Origin: Megascapheus bottae
Lineage: Eukaryota; Chordata; Mammalia; Rodentia; Geomyidae
NCBI GenBank assembly: GCA_024803745.1
Contig: JANJXV010000016.1
Location: 45,713,763-45,777,762 of the forward strand
Length of the DNA stretch: 64,000 nt
Reading direction: 5' to 3'
In this document: piece after piece, positions 34,995 through 46,660 of the stretch
Position numbering within the stretch: the stretch's first letter is position 1
How the letters are laid out: each line of letters begins with the position of its first letter
The notes under the pieces: generated by a model
Told to the model about the DNA's origin: nothing
Databases searched by the model: none
What the model saw: only the letters and a program-made list of their open reading frames with translations
Made by a program: the position numbers and the translations under genes

Positions 34995-36327
34995 TTGTTA
35001 ACCTGGGACCTCTATTTTATTGGTATTCAGATTTCCAGTTTGGAAACACTTTTATGCATTCCAAGCATGTCAGTGATGGCTGAAAGATGGAGACAAATGC
35101 CAAGTGGGAAAGGAGAGGAAAAAAGACTTTCCAACATCCAAGACAATGCATTCTAGAAAACTGCAGCACACCTGAGGCCCCATGTGACCTCCAAAGGAAA
35201 CAGCTTGCTTCACCTCCTTCAGTTTAACTGTGGCCCTGTGGAAAGGCCTGGGCACTGCCACAGGTGGCAGCTTTCCTGAGGGATGGACCAGGAGAGCAGG
35301 GCGGCTGGCTGGGCGGCTTTGTGGGGAGCTCCCTGCATGGGGAAGGCGTCCGATGGCCCATGGGGAGAAAACAGGAATGTGGGGAAGTGCTGTGCAGTCT
35401 CTGAGCCGGCCCTGCTTCCTGAGGAGACCGCGGCACGCGTGCCTGGGTGAGGGGAGCTCAGGCTTTGTGTTTCCCGGCATAAATCTGCACTGGGGGAGGG
35501 GCCCCGGCGGCACAGCAAGGCCTGAGCAGTGTGCCCAGCCCGGCCAGCACCCCTCCACCACAGGGAGCTGGGTACAGTAACAGTAATGCCATCCTTGGAA
35601 GCAGCTGAAAGCCATTTGGTCATATAAATTGAAATAAGAGGATGGTGAAAAATCCAAGCCTGCCTGCTGCCCCCTTCCCCAGCCGCACTCACAGCTCAGC
35701 AAGACAGCCACCCAAACAAAGCCAGCGCCTTGGCCTTGGCCGGCTGACAAGAGGAAAGAAAGGAGATTACTATAAGCCTCAGGTATTCTGGTGAGCTGAA
35801 AGCCGGCTGGGGAGAACTTGGGCGCCAGTGACACCTCCGGCTGGCAGCATTCTTGGCAGCCCATCTGCCAAGGGCATCCCAGAGGGCCAGCCGTGTCCAC
35901 GGGCTGAGGGCCGCCAGCTGTGCAGAAGGCAAATGTAGCAGGGAGGCTCAGAGCATTGAAGGAACCCAGCTCTGCGCTCCACACATGCACGGAATCAGGC
36001 AGAGTCCCCATGCTTGCCCTGTGGGTCCTCCATGCACTTGTCCCTCCCAAAGTGACCGCTAAGAGATCAGTAGAGCGTGGATGGGGCTGGCTCCCAGAGG
36101 TCCATGCCAAGTGACTGCCGGGAAGGAGGGGAGGCAGCTGGAGCTGGCTGTCAGCTTGTGAGACCCAGGCCTACGCACAGCCCCCCTCTCCGGGTGAAGA
36201 ACTCCCGGCTTGCCTGTCCCATGGTTAGGAAAGCTAGGGGTCCTGCACGGGTGTGGCGTATGAGGCTGTGTGGCCAGGGGGAGCCCTGGGGGAGCCTTGG
36301 GAGGGACAAGAATGATGGCCGTAACTC
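34995..36327. other. GC-rich single-copy DNA with an unrecognised 346-codon frame
   Basis: The only notable item is an open frame on the minus strand at 35070-36110. It begins at an ATG and would give 346 residues. The predicted product is rich in Pro, Ser, Trp and Cys, has no signal peptide, membrane segment or domain I recognise, and is overlapped by sizeable frames in other phases on both strands. In GC-rich DNA such a frame can arise by chance. I do not call it a gene. Confidence 0.45.
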
Positions 36328-37985
36328 TGGTGGTGACAGTGATGGTGGTGATGGCAGCAGTGAGGGTAGGGAGGGTGGAGGTTGTGGTGATGGGAGTGGA
36401 GATGGTGAGGGTGGTGAGGATGTGGTGGTGGTGGTGGTAGTTATGATGGTCATGATGGCAATTGCAGTGGTGATAGTGGTGATGATGATGATGGTGATGA
36501 CGGTATTGGTGGTAATTGGTTGTGGTGATGATGATAGTTGTAATCGTTGTATAGTTGTAGCAATGGTGGTTTTGGTGGTGGTGATGGTGGTAGTTATGGC
36601 AGAGGTGTGAGGATGATGGTTGGGATGATGGTGGTTGTGGTGGTTGTGGTGATAATGGTGGTGCTTGTGGTGATGATGGTGGTCGTATGATGATGATGGT
36701 GGTTGAGGTGGTAGTTATGGCAGTGGTGATGATGGTGATGATGATGGTGGTTATGGTGATGATGGTGGTGATTGTGGTGATGATGATGGAGGTTGTGGTG
36801 ATGATGATGGAGATTGTGGTGATGATGGTGGTTGTATGATGGTGATGGCAGTTGTGGTGATGATGGTGGTGGTGATGGTAATGGTGGTGATGGTGATGAT
36901 GATGGAGGTTGTGGTGATGATGATGGAGGTTGTGGTGATGATGGTGGTTGTGGTGATGATGATGATGGTGATGGTGATGATGGTGGTGGTTGCGGTGATG
37001 GTGGTTGTGGTGATGATGATGGAGGTTGTGGTGATGATGATGGAGGTTGTGGTGATGATGGTGATGGTGATGATGGTGGTGGTTGTGGTGATGGTGATGG
37101 TGGTGGTGGTGGTAGTTATGGCAGTGGTGATGATGATGGCGATGGTAGTTGTGGTGGTGATGGTGGTTGTGGTGGTAGTTATGGCAGTGGTGATGATGGT
37201 GATGGAGGTTGTGGTGATGATGATGGTGATGATGGTGATGGAGGTTGTGGTGATGATGATGGTGATGATGGTGATGGAGGTTGTGGTGATGATGATGGTG
37301 ATGATGGTGATGGAGGTTGTGGTGATGATGATGGTGGTGATGGTGATGGAGGTTGTGGTGATGATGATGGTGGTGATGGTGATGGAGGTTGTGGTAATGA
37401 TGGTGGTGGTTGTGGTGATGATGGAGGTTGTGGTGATGATGGTGGTTGTAGGATGATGATGGTGGTTGTGGTGGTAGTTATGGCAGTGGTGATGATGGTG
37501 ATGGAGGTTGTGGTGATGATGATGGTGGTGATGGTGATGGAGGTTGTGGTGATGATGATGGTGGTTGTGGTGATGATGGAGGTTGTGGTGATGATGGTGG
37601 TGGTGATGATGATGGTGGTTGTGGTGGTAGTTATGGCAGTGGTGATGATGGTGATGGTGGTAGTTGTGGTAATGATGGTGGTGGTGATGGTGATGGTGGT
37701 TGTGGTAATGATGGTGGTGGTTTGTGGTGATGATGGTGGTGGTTGTGGTGATGATGGAGGTTGTGGTGATGATGGTGGTTGTAGGATGATGATGGTGGTT
37801 GTGGTGGTAGTTATGGCAGTGGTGATGATGGTGATGGAGGTTGTGGTGATGATGATGGTGGTTGTGATGGTGATAGTTATGGCAGTGGTGATGATGGTGG
37901 TGCTTGGCTGTAGTGATGATGATGTTTGTGGTGGAGGTGATGGTGATGTGGTAGTGTGGCAGTGGTGATGTTGATGGAGATAGTG
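36328..37985 (+). repeat. GGT/GAT trinucleotide tract (about 1.65 kb)
   Basis: The plus strand is almost entirely G, T and A in GGT, GAT, TGT and GGA triplets, with almost no C. Local higher-order structure exists: a segment with GTAGGATGATGATGG then TAGTTATGGCAGTGG recurs at 37448 and 37781 (offset 333 bp), and TAGTTATGGCAGTGG-like words recur several more times. Frames through it read Gly/Asp (up to 378 codons), Met/Val, or Ile/Thr on the minus strand (313 codons). These are translations of a simple repeat and not evidence of a protein. Confidence 0.93.
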
Positions 37986-38820
37986 GAAAAGGCCATAACA
38001 GTGGTGACAGTGGAAAGGCCTATTGGTTGAGCCTGGAAAAAGTCGGAGTCTCTGGTCCTCAGTGTGTTCGCTCATATTACTCCACGTACCATGTACCAGC
38101 CCCCTGCTGAGGGGCAGCACAGAGGACAGCCATCCTTTCCAGCCTTGGTTTCAGAGAAGAGGTACACTGTCCAGGACAGTCACCACCAACGCTGTGAGAA
38201 CTGAACACACATGCACTGACAGAGACGACGAGCCGAGTGTATGAAATGCATGCTGAAGCTAGTTATGAAGAAGGAATATAAAATTTCTAGTAATGCTTAT
38301 TCATTATAGATTAAAATGATCATGTTTGATAGGTTGGGTTCGATAAAAATTAAATGTTAAAACATTTTATTTTTCTAATGTGGCAGCTAACACTTAAAAT
38401 TACATGTGTGTTCCCCATTAGATTCTGTCATGTCAAACGTGTCTAGAAATCGGCTGGTTTACGGGAGTCAGGCCTGACCCCCAAATGTAAACACGTGTTA
38501 AGAGGAGTGCTCACGGGATTTGGGTCATGGGTTTGATCTTTGTTTTGTTTCCTCATTTTAAAAATCAGTAGCTAAAAAACCTGAGGTATCAAATGGTCTA
38601 GGGAGGATTTTTCTGTCTAGATGCAGGCCTTCCTCCAGAGCTGTGAAAATCAAGCTCCTGTTGTTAGTCGAAGTTTGACATCACAGTCCCAAGTCCCCTC
38701 CTTCCTCCCTCAGACAAGGCGATGTCTATCCTGCCAGCACGAGACCATGACCCCCTCTTCACTGTCTTCTTAGGGAAAGCCAAGGGCTAGAAATGCACAG
38801 ACGGACAGCAGAGGGCCACT
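37986..38820. other. AT-rich single-copy island, no gene recognised
   Basis: From about 38250 to 38600 the sequence is AT-rich and complex (TATAAAATTTCTAG, TTCATTATAGATTAAAATG, AAAAATTAAATG). It stands out from the GC-rich surroundings and carries several ATTA cores. This is the texture often seen in conserved non-coding elements. I cannot test conservation here. Confidence 0.4.
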
Positions 38821-39960
38821 CAGGCTCCTGTTCCGGCCTCTGAACCCCCAGTGGTGTATGAGAAGACAGGACTTAGGGAGATAATAAAGTTGAGGGTATC
38901 ATAAACAGGGTTAATGACGTCATAAGAGGCACTGGAGGGCCTGTCTGTAAGACAGGAAGAGGCCTTCATTAGACCATGGAGCCACCACTCAGCAAACCAG
39001 AACTTACACCAAACCTGTGAAAAACACTTAAAAACCATGCACCCCTTAGCACTTTGCCACCACAGCAAGAAAAATTTGAGACCAGGCCAAGCGAGGGTCA
39101 TGTGCTGAACTCTCAAGGGCTGGATTTCGACAGTTTGAACTCTCAGAATCTGGGAGAGTGTCCTCAACCAAGACAGTGCTTTCAGCAACACTGGCCACGG
39201 TATGGACTTTCCCACATGGTCAGCGGGTGACTTCCAGGTAGAGTGGCTGTTACATGGCCAGGGAGTTCTAAGACATGAGGTGTCTCAGGCCTCACTGGGC
39301 ATTGAGTGAGTGATGGAGATGACCTGAAGACCAGACTCCTCTCAGGACATCGTGGGTAGGGGAGAGCTGGCCTCACTGGGCATTGAGTGTGGGGGAGAGA
39401 TGGCTTGCATTCCAGCTCTGGCTCCTCACTTTCCAGAACTGAGTCTTCAAGCCCCAATCCATGAAGCTAAGCTCTCCACGTGATGTAGCAAATGGAGGCT
39501 AATGAGCCTCTGTAGATAGAAGGGCAAGGGAGAGTCTGTGTCCCCATGGGAGCCAAATGGCAGCTCAGAAGAGGAGCCTGGAGGCCCGTGCCAAGCATAG
39601 CAGGTAATGGGTGCATAGAAATAAGCAAAGTGGTACAACCCCACCCCAGACAGAAAACAGGTGATAAGATTTAGTCACAGGACAGGGAGCCCAGGGCAGG
39701 AGCCAACAGATCACATCCAAAACGAAAGTTCATGATCCAGCCGGAGGCTTAGCTTAAGCACTCAGAGATAGAGTAGGTGCCTCTGGGGGAGGCACGCCTA
39801 GGGCTTTGTTCCTCCCTTACCAGTTTTCTCCATGCAGTTAAGGGGTGCATAATCACACATCTAACCTGACGACCCTCACCTAAGCCCAAAGCCAAGGGTA
39901 GGGGTGCAGGGAGCCCCTCTCTGATTATGAGACAGCCTTTCCTTCACAGAGTCGGGGAGG
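38821..39960. other. Unidentified interspersed-repeat-like stretch
   Basis: A 131-codon minus-strand frame (38820-39215) lies in sequence whose texture recalls an old LTR-type element, but I cannot name a family. A 21-bp direct repeat beginning GGCCTCACTGGGCATTGAG occurs at 39288-39308 and 39369-39389, 81 bp apart, marking a partly decayed local duplication. No intact retroviral frame is seen. Confidence 0.3.
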
Positions 39961-42900
39961 GGTGAAGGGGGTAGTGCCCTCTCTGTGCCAGGTGGACTTC
40001 CCTGGAGCTGACGGAATGCGGGGTGAGGAGCTGTGTACTGCAGGGGTTGCCCCTGGGGAGTTGCACAGGGGTGCAGAGCCAGGGCAACTGCAGGGGGCGT
40101 GTCATGGTGGGGGCACTGCCGACAGGCCCAGCCCCAGAGCAGGTGCCAAGAGCACCAGAACAGCTGGCCCCAGGCTCCTCAGCCCCAGAACCGTCGGTGT
40201 GCTCTGGGATGGACGAACCAACCACCATCCACAAAGCCCGCCCTGTGCTCCCAGGGCCAGGGGAGAGGTCTTGTATGAACAGCTAGGCAGAAGAAGTCAG
40301 GAATCTCTGGGAGCTGCGGAGTTCAAGTCCTCTGTCTCCAGCAACGCCTCAGCAGAGAGGCCACATCTGGGGAGAAGAGTGGCTACTGACTCTTGGGGGG
40401 GGGGTCTGGAAAACAATTACGTGAACTTGAAGGGGCATTAAGCTCAGCAAGATCTTCTTGTTTCACCCTACTTCACTCGCTCTTGTGCGTTTAATGAATT
40501 TTCCAGTAAGACTGGAGTTTTAGGTTGCTCTGGGAGGTTTGGAGTCTGCTTTGTGATCTGCCTCTGTGAGGTGACTTGTGCCCTGAACACCAGTCCCACC
40601 CCACCCGCCCTCTGTGCCAGGCCCACCGAGCAGACCCTGGGCCTGGAAGATCGCCTTTTCCAGAGAGAATTAGGGAGTAAGAGAGCTGCAGATGGTGCTT
40701 AGGGGCTCCCACTGCCAGGACCCCACACGGGCAAGGAGCCCCACGGAGCCCCACGCAGGGTGCACAGAGACACCCCTTGCTGTGGCCATCATCACAGCGC
40801 TCAGATACGCTGAGGCCTTGGAGGAAGGGAGACGACAGAACATCACCAGCTACAGCCCTGTCACCAAGCAGACAAAGAAGCCACCTCAGACGTGTCTGGG
40901 CCTGGGGGCAGGAGTGGGGAAGGTGTGCGTGAGGTGTCACAGAAATCACATGTTAGAATCCCTGTGTCAGCTACCTTCCCCCGCACCACAGCAGGCCCCG
41001 CAGCCTCCTGGCAGGCCAGGGGCTGCCTCCATGCAGAGAAAGCAGGAGCCCTGGGAGGGAGTGGGCTCCGGAAGGCTCCAGAAAGCTTAGCCAGGACACA
41101 TGGCATGCCATCTTATCCTAAGGCACTGGCAGCCCTATGGGCTCATGCATGGGGCAGTACTGCAGGACCATCCAAAAGACCCTGCCAAGCTGGTGCTCCA
41201 AGCAGCATGGCAGGATGGAGCCATGGAGGCACCTACAGGGGGCAGAGGTCACAGCCCTGAGCAGATGAGTGTGTTGACAGCCATTCCGCTTTTCTGTCGT
41301 TCGGAAGCACACAGCATTCTAGAGACCCTCCCCTCAGTGGCCCTCAGAGCTCACCTAGGCTTAGAACACTGCCCAAAACCGTGGCTTGGGGTCTTGATGA
41401 AATCCTGTACACTGTGCTGTGAAGGGGTCCCTGGAAGACCTGCGTGCCAGACGTGCCATCGGTGGGACAGCAAGGCCGGGCCCCTCTGGGGAAGGCCTCG
41501 CCCCAGGTCTTGCCTGGCCTGAAGTTCAGCAGAGTGTGCGGAGCAAGATATCTACCTCTGCAGTCCGAGAGCCGTGCTCTTGCTGATGGCCCTGGCTGCT
41601 GGCCTCGGAGGTAGTCTCAGATGTCCACAAGCAAGGCTGCCTCATTTCCAGCAGGACCTGGCCCCATGCCCAGGCTGCCAGGGCATAGAGAGGCCTTGAG
41701 TGGTCAGGTGCCAGGCCCTGCCGGCCACTCTGGGTTTGGGAGGCCTTTGTGGGTGCTTTCCCTGCAGGTTAGCCCTCCACACTCCCAGGTGACAGGGGTC
41801 CTTCCTGCCACCCTCTTCCTGCTCTTGGCCTGGGTCACAGGTTGCTAGTCCAACAGCCCAGCTTGGCCCCTCCAGCCAGCCAGCAAGGCAGCTCGTTCTA
41901 CAGGTTCCAGAAACCTGAGCAGCCCAGGCACAGAGCCAGGTCTGTGGAGGGGCTCCCCGTGGAGCAGAGCCTGCCTCTGGCCTCTGAGCCTCACTGCAGG
42001 CTGTTGTGGGTGGACCAGGTGGCTCAGAGAAGAGAAGTGCAGGGAAAAGGCCCAGGGAGGCCACCGTGACCACTGCCAGTGAGCAAGTGCCAGCTTTCTC
42101 TGTTGAGCAAAGCTTCCTCCAGTGCCCGGGCCCTCCCTCCCCCAGAGACTGACAGCTGGAGGAGGCCACGTCACCAGCCTCACCAGAGTGACCAGCTTCT
42201 ATTTTGTTCTCACCAGCACTCGTCTCCAGCCTTGCCCTCCACATTTTATGTAAACTCTGAGGTCCTGCTGGCTGAAAGCGAGTTCTGTGTTTCAGCAGCC
42301 TTGTGGCTTTTGGACTTAACAGACCTGAAATTAGTTCATGGTGACCCAGACACACATCACAGCTCAGAAACCACACGGGAGCTGTGCCGGCAAAGGCCGC
42401 TGCAGCCAGACTGAGATTTACAACGCTGACCCGGGCCTCGCCGGCCCCACGACAGCGAGTAAAGTGAGCTCCTGCTTACTCACCAGTTTGTTGGCAGCCG
42501 CTGGATTAGGAAATACATCAAAGGTCAGACAGTAGGAGTTCGTCTAGACGGGTCTATTTCGGATTTTACACTCACTCCATGTGTTTCTGTAGCAACCTTT
42601 GCAAACACTGATATTTCGGTCCTATCATAAAGAGCTTTGTTCTAGTATGCAACGTGTAACTTTCACCACATCCAGCATCTGCGTTTGGTGCAATGTCTTC
42701 AGCTCCCTTCACTTAGAGACCATCGGGGATGGTGGAGGGAGGCAGCCCTCCACCCTTCATTATTCCATGGAGGAGGGCACCTTCCAAGGGCCAAGAAGCA
42801 CACACAGAGCACCGCCGTGCCCTCTGAGCATAAGCAGAGCAGCGGGGGGGGGGGGAGAGGTACACACTGGGGTCTCTGGTGCAGGACCCCGGAGTGTGCA

Positions 42901-43140
42901 GCATGCGGCCCCAGCTGCTGAGCCCGGGGGATGGGCACACATGGGGACATCAGTCAGACATTGTCATGACTGGGGAGGGCCGGGTTCTGAGGCTGAAGCC
43001 AGAAAAGCTGGTCCCCAGCATCGGCGTTGAGAATGGGGAAACCTATCCCCAGAGAACCACCAGCGCCGAAGAAAAGGCCCACGCAGAGCCTTCCAGAAGC
43101 CCTCGTTTCATTCCCATCACCAGCAAGGTGTAAGCGGGAA
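39961..43140. other. GC-rich single-copy DNA, no gene recognised
   Basis: About 3.2 kb with many overlapping short frames on both strands, the longest 244 codons (minus, 41642-42376), without recognisable domains. Homopolymer G runs occur at 40395-40404 (10 G) and 42844-42855 (12 G). A less GC-rich part at about 42200-42720 is complex in sequence but shows no exon I can support. Confidence 0.5.
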
Positions 43141-43937
43141 TGCGTGTGGGAGTTCGGGCATGAATTGTGAGGATGTGTATATCATACGTGCATGCAGCTA
43201 TGTAGTGTGTACATACATGTGCATCTATGAGTGAGCGTGTATGGGTTTGAATGTGTCACCTGCACAGGTATGTGTGTGTACAATGCATAAATGTGCATGT
43301 GTGTGTTCACATGGGAGGTGTGTATACCTGTGAGTATGAGTGCATGCACACATGGGCCTTGTCTTTGTGTGGGGAATGTACCATACTGTGCGTCTGCTCA
43401 TGGGTGGTGTGCACCATGCATGCTCACACACTGCACAGGATACATAAACGGTGGTCTGCGTAGACAACATGGTGTGTGCCTGCGTCTGTACACGTGGGTC
43501 GCGTGGGTGGGTGTACATTAGTTTGGATGTAGTCATACGTGTATGTGTGTACATTGTGTTGCACATGGCACCTGTGTGAATATACATCTTGTGTGGATAC
43601 ATATATGGGCTTGTGTGGTATCTGTGCCTGTGTACAGTGTGCGCGTGTGGGTGAGTACACGCACGTCTTCGTATGTCCACATGTAATGTGTGTGTAGGAG
43701 TGCCCGCATGTATGCATGTTCGTATGTGTGGTGTGTAAATGTGTGTGCGCCATGCGTACATGTGTGAGCATATTTGGGTATGCACACTGTGTTCATGTGT
43801 GCCTGTGCACATGTAGTGTACACCATGTGGTGTAGGCATGTGTGTGTATGTGCAGATCTGTATTGTGCACTGTACTGTGTGTGGTGTGTGCATCTGTGAA
43901 CACGTGTGCACTTGGGAGGTATCAGCACATGTGGATG
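43141..43937 (+). repeat. GT-rich degenerate tract (about 0.8 kb)
   Basis: The plus strand is dominated by TGTGTG, CATGTG and GTGTAC words with no strict period, so this is a long decayed (GT)n-type tract. Open frames across it (up to 242 codons on the minus strand, His/Thr/Cys-rich) reflect the dinucleotide vocabulary. It is oriented opposite to the CA-rich tract at 44331-44665. Confidence 0.88.
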
Positions 43938-44327
43938 CAGCTGCACTCTCCATCCGAATTCCTCAAAGGAAACTGGGCTCCTGTCCTTGCGTGGACCTTT
44001 CCCCGCCTCCATCCTTCTGCCAGGAGAGGGTACCAAGTGTCCATGTTAAATGCTCCTTCCCGCACATGGCTGACATCCATCAGGCTCCCCCTGCCCCTGC
44101 CCCTGCCCCTGCCCCCGCCCCCACCCCCGCCCACCCCTGCCCCTGCCCCTGCCTGGTTGTGGCCTGCTCAGGGCTGCTGCCCCAAGCCCTGGTGTGTCTG
44201 GGCCATCCTTCCCCCCCCCAGGGCAGTCTAGTGGCTGCTGGCCGAGGTGCTGCCACGCTGTGGAATGTGGCACCCCAACCCCCTCACTCATTCTGGGTAG
44301 GCTCTCTCCAAGACCACTTGAGACAGG

Positions 44328-44330
<3 letters not shown>
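43938..44330. other. Spacer between opposed GT and CA tracts, with a CCCCTG hexamer repeat
   Basis: A C-rich hexamer array occupies about 44088-44156 (CCCCTGCCCCTG passing into CCCCCGCCCCCAC). It gives many C4-C5 runs on the plus strand and G runs on the minus strand, so an i-motif/G-quadruplex is possible. The rest of the spacer is ordinary GC-rich DNA. Confidence 0.7.
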
Positions 44331-44372
<42 letters not shown>

Positions 44373-44609
44373 TCGACAGTCACATGCACACACTGCAATC
44401 AACACACCCTCAGCATTTGGCACACATGCATGTCATCCAGCACACATACATACACGGCACTCGGTGCACACACACTGTATTCAGCATGGACACACACTTC
44501 ACTCGGCACTCACGTGCACACTTTGCACTTGACAGATACATACACACACATATACTCTGCACTTGGCACACACAGTCTACATTCAGCATGTATATGCACG
44601 AGTGTGTGT

Positions 44610-44665
<56 letters not shown>
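44331..44665 (+). repeat. CA-rich tract with two pure (CA)n microsatellites
   Basis: Pure (CA)n of about 18 repeats at 44331-44367 and about 24 repeats at 44618-44665 bracket 250 bp of CACA-rich, less regular sequence. A TGTGCGCACA palindrome at 44607-44616 sits exactly where a short GTGTGT run meets the second (CA)n, a natural hairpin or Z-DNA junction. Both pure runs are long enough to be polymorphic. Confidence 0.95.
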
Positions 44666-44668
<3 letters not shown>

Positions 44669-45158
44669 GTGCACGCAACCTAGAGCATCAGGTCTGTGGG
44701 TGCATGCTTAGGCTCCTGGAACCCCCCAGTCCCTCCCTTCCTCTCAGAGGCTGCAGGCCTGCTCTTTCACCTTAGTGTCTCCAGAACCCAGTGGTTTGGG
44801 TTTCTTTCTTGAGTCGTGGGCTGCTGCCAGCAGCCGCCATGCACAAGCCTTGGGTTGGCTAGGGGCACAAAGGCAGCTCTGTTGGTACAGCCTGGGGCCG
44901 AGGCCCCAGCTGGCTCCAGAGGGGTCTGGCCCAGACCGGCGTTGGCAGGAGACTGCTGGCAGCCTCAGGTGCCAGCGGGAGCACTGAGGACGAGGGGCCT
45001 CAAGGCAGCGGGGTGAAGCGGGCCCCTGGTGCATTGGGGAGGGGCTGCGGGTTGGCTGCCAAGGGGCCCGGCATAGCAGCCTGTGCTAGAAGTCAGCCCA
45101 TAGGAATAAATAAACAAGACTTTCTAATGGTTGTGCTTTCTTGCCCAGTGAGCTGAGC
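44666..45158. other. GC-rich single-copy DNA, no gene recognised
   Basis: About 490 bp with short overlapping frames (70-96 codons) on both strands and no domain. An AATAAATAAA at 45105-45114 has no adjacent exon I can support. Confidence 0.5.
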
Positions 45159-45188
45159 GGGGAGGGAGGGGAGGGAGGGGAGGGAGGG
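45159..45188 (+). other. G-quadruplex-forming motif
   Basis: The plus strand alternates G3-4 runs with single A: GGGGAGGGAGGGGAGGGAGG and continuing to 45188, with seven G runs in 30 bp. This satisfies the standard four-run G3 rule with one-base loops, a pattern known to form stable parallel quadruplexes. Function here is unknown. Confidence 0.85.
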
Positions 45189-46660
45189 CCCAGTGGGTGG
45201 GAGCGTAAACACCAGAGATATTTGATCAGCTCAAAAGCTAGCACAGCCCTGGCAGGGGCTTCCCAATTACCGCCTCAGCTCTGCGTCTCTCACTGTGTGG
45301 GCGCGGTGTCGTAATGGAATCCACCCCGTGTCTCTGCCACTAATTAGTAAATGGCCTTCGGCAACTTCCCTCTGCCTCAGTTTCCTTCTACAGGGGGAAG
45401 GTGACACTAGGGAATAGGCGGCCACCCTCCCCTCACTGCCCGCCCAATGCAAGTGAGGACTGGGAGTCTGCACAGTGCCATGGCAGCCAGGCTCTAGGGG
45501 TCCTGGACCCCTGGACAGGCATCTGACCGGCAAGGGGGGTCTGGCAGCCCCAGTCCTAATCTGCCCTGATCTCTGGAAGAGGGGGCTACTGTCAGCCCCC
45601 CGCTGGAGGCCCCTAGAGTAGCTCTGCATCACCCCTCAGGGACTGTGAGGACACGGCCACGCCACCATGCCGGAGAGAGGAAGAGCCCCATTCTCAGCAG
45701 GCTCCACTAGGCCTGGCTCTCACTAAGCCTGCCCTGCCCTTAACGTGAAGCCACGAAGTCGGGGTAGAATAAGGGGAGACCACACTTGGCAGTGGTCTCT
45801 GCAGGTCCTGCCCAGGGCCCGTGGGCACTGTCCCGCTCCTGCCCCTATGAAGTCACGGCCTCCAGCTCAACAAGATAGGGACATGCCTGGGTCCACCCCT
45901 GCACCAGGACCCCGCCGGCCAGACTCCAGGACTCAGCGACTCCCCTAACTGTGGGAACTTCCAAAGGAGCCCGGGGTGGGGGGTGAGTTAGTGTCTCCTG
46001 AGGAAAGCTGGTATGCAATCTCCTTATCCCATGACCAATTCAGCAACTGCATGCTGCCCTGGAAGCGTGTTCAAGGACGCACGTGCTCATCCCTCTCCGT
46101 CCCAGCCCGCCGTGTCCCTGCCCTGCCTCGCACTCAACATGGGGACTCAGCAATCAGAGGCCTGTTTGCTGAGATAGAAACAGTTCTATAAGCGTCCTGC
46201 ATGCCGTGTGATCAATTAAATGATAATGGAATATGTGGACATCACAGAGCATCCACTACACTCACAGAAGTGCGGGATGAAGGCCTCGTGCAGACCCCTG
46301 CCTGCCTTGGGGAGAAGGCCACGAGGACTCCGTCCTAGCTCAGGTCAAGCTGTGACTCGAGCGTGGCTCTGATGTCCTTGAATACCATTTTCTCCACACT
46401 AACAGATCCTTTCTGTGTGTGCTATGAGGCCTGATGAGCGGGCACAGTTGAGAGAGATGTGATGTCCATGGCATCACTGCAGCTCAGGCACCGCCAGAAC
46501 CATTTCAGGGTGGCAGGCTAAAGACCAGAGCCCAGGCCCACTTTGTAGCACCTGCCCCCGCCCCTGGGGGAGAGCTGTGTTGCTGACAACACAGATGGAC
46601 AAATCCCTGAGGCACGCACAGTTTCCTGGCCTGGCCTGAAGCTCACAGCCCTTCATTTCT
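45189..46660. other. Single-copy DNA with one MIR remnant, no gene recognised
   Basis: Aside from the MIR fragment at 45329-45395, this is mixed GC-rich DNA with short frames. A compact AT-rich patch near 46209-46242 (GATCAATTAAATGATAATGG) resembles homeodomain-type binding clusters but is too short to interpret alone. Confidence 0.45.
45329..45395 (-). mobile_element. MIR SINE fragment
   Basis: CTCTGCCACTAATTAGTAAA, then GGCAACTTCC and CTGCCTCAGTTTCC, follow the reverse complement of the MIR core in the right order and spacing. MIR is an ancient mammal-wide SINE, so this is a very old insertion. Only the core region remains. Confidence 0.75.

Noticed and set aside
36832..38120. Gly/Asp-rich, Met/Val-rich and Ile/Thr-rich open frames of 200-380 codons
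   Set aside because: They are translations of one GGT/GAT tract in different phases and on opposite strands, with no unique flanking coding sequence.
43225..43953. 242-codon His/Thr/Cys-rich frame on the minus strand
   Set aside because: The residues repeat the CA/GT vocabulary of a degenerate dinucleotide tract, and overlapping frames exist in other phases.
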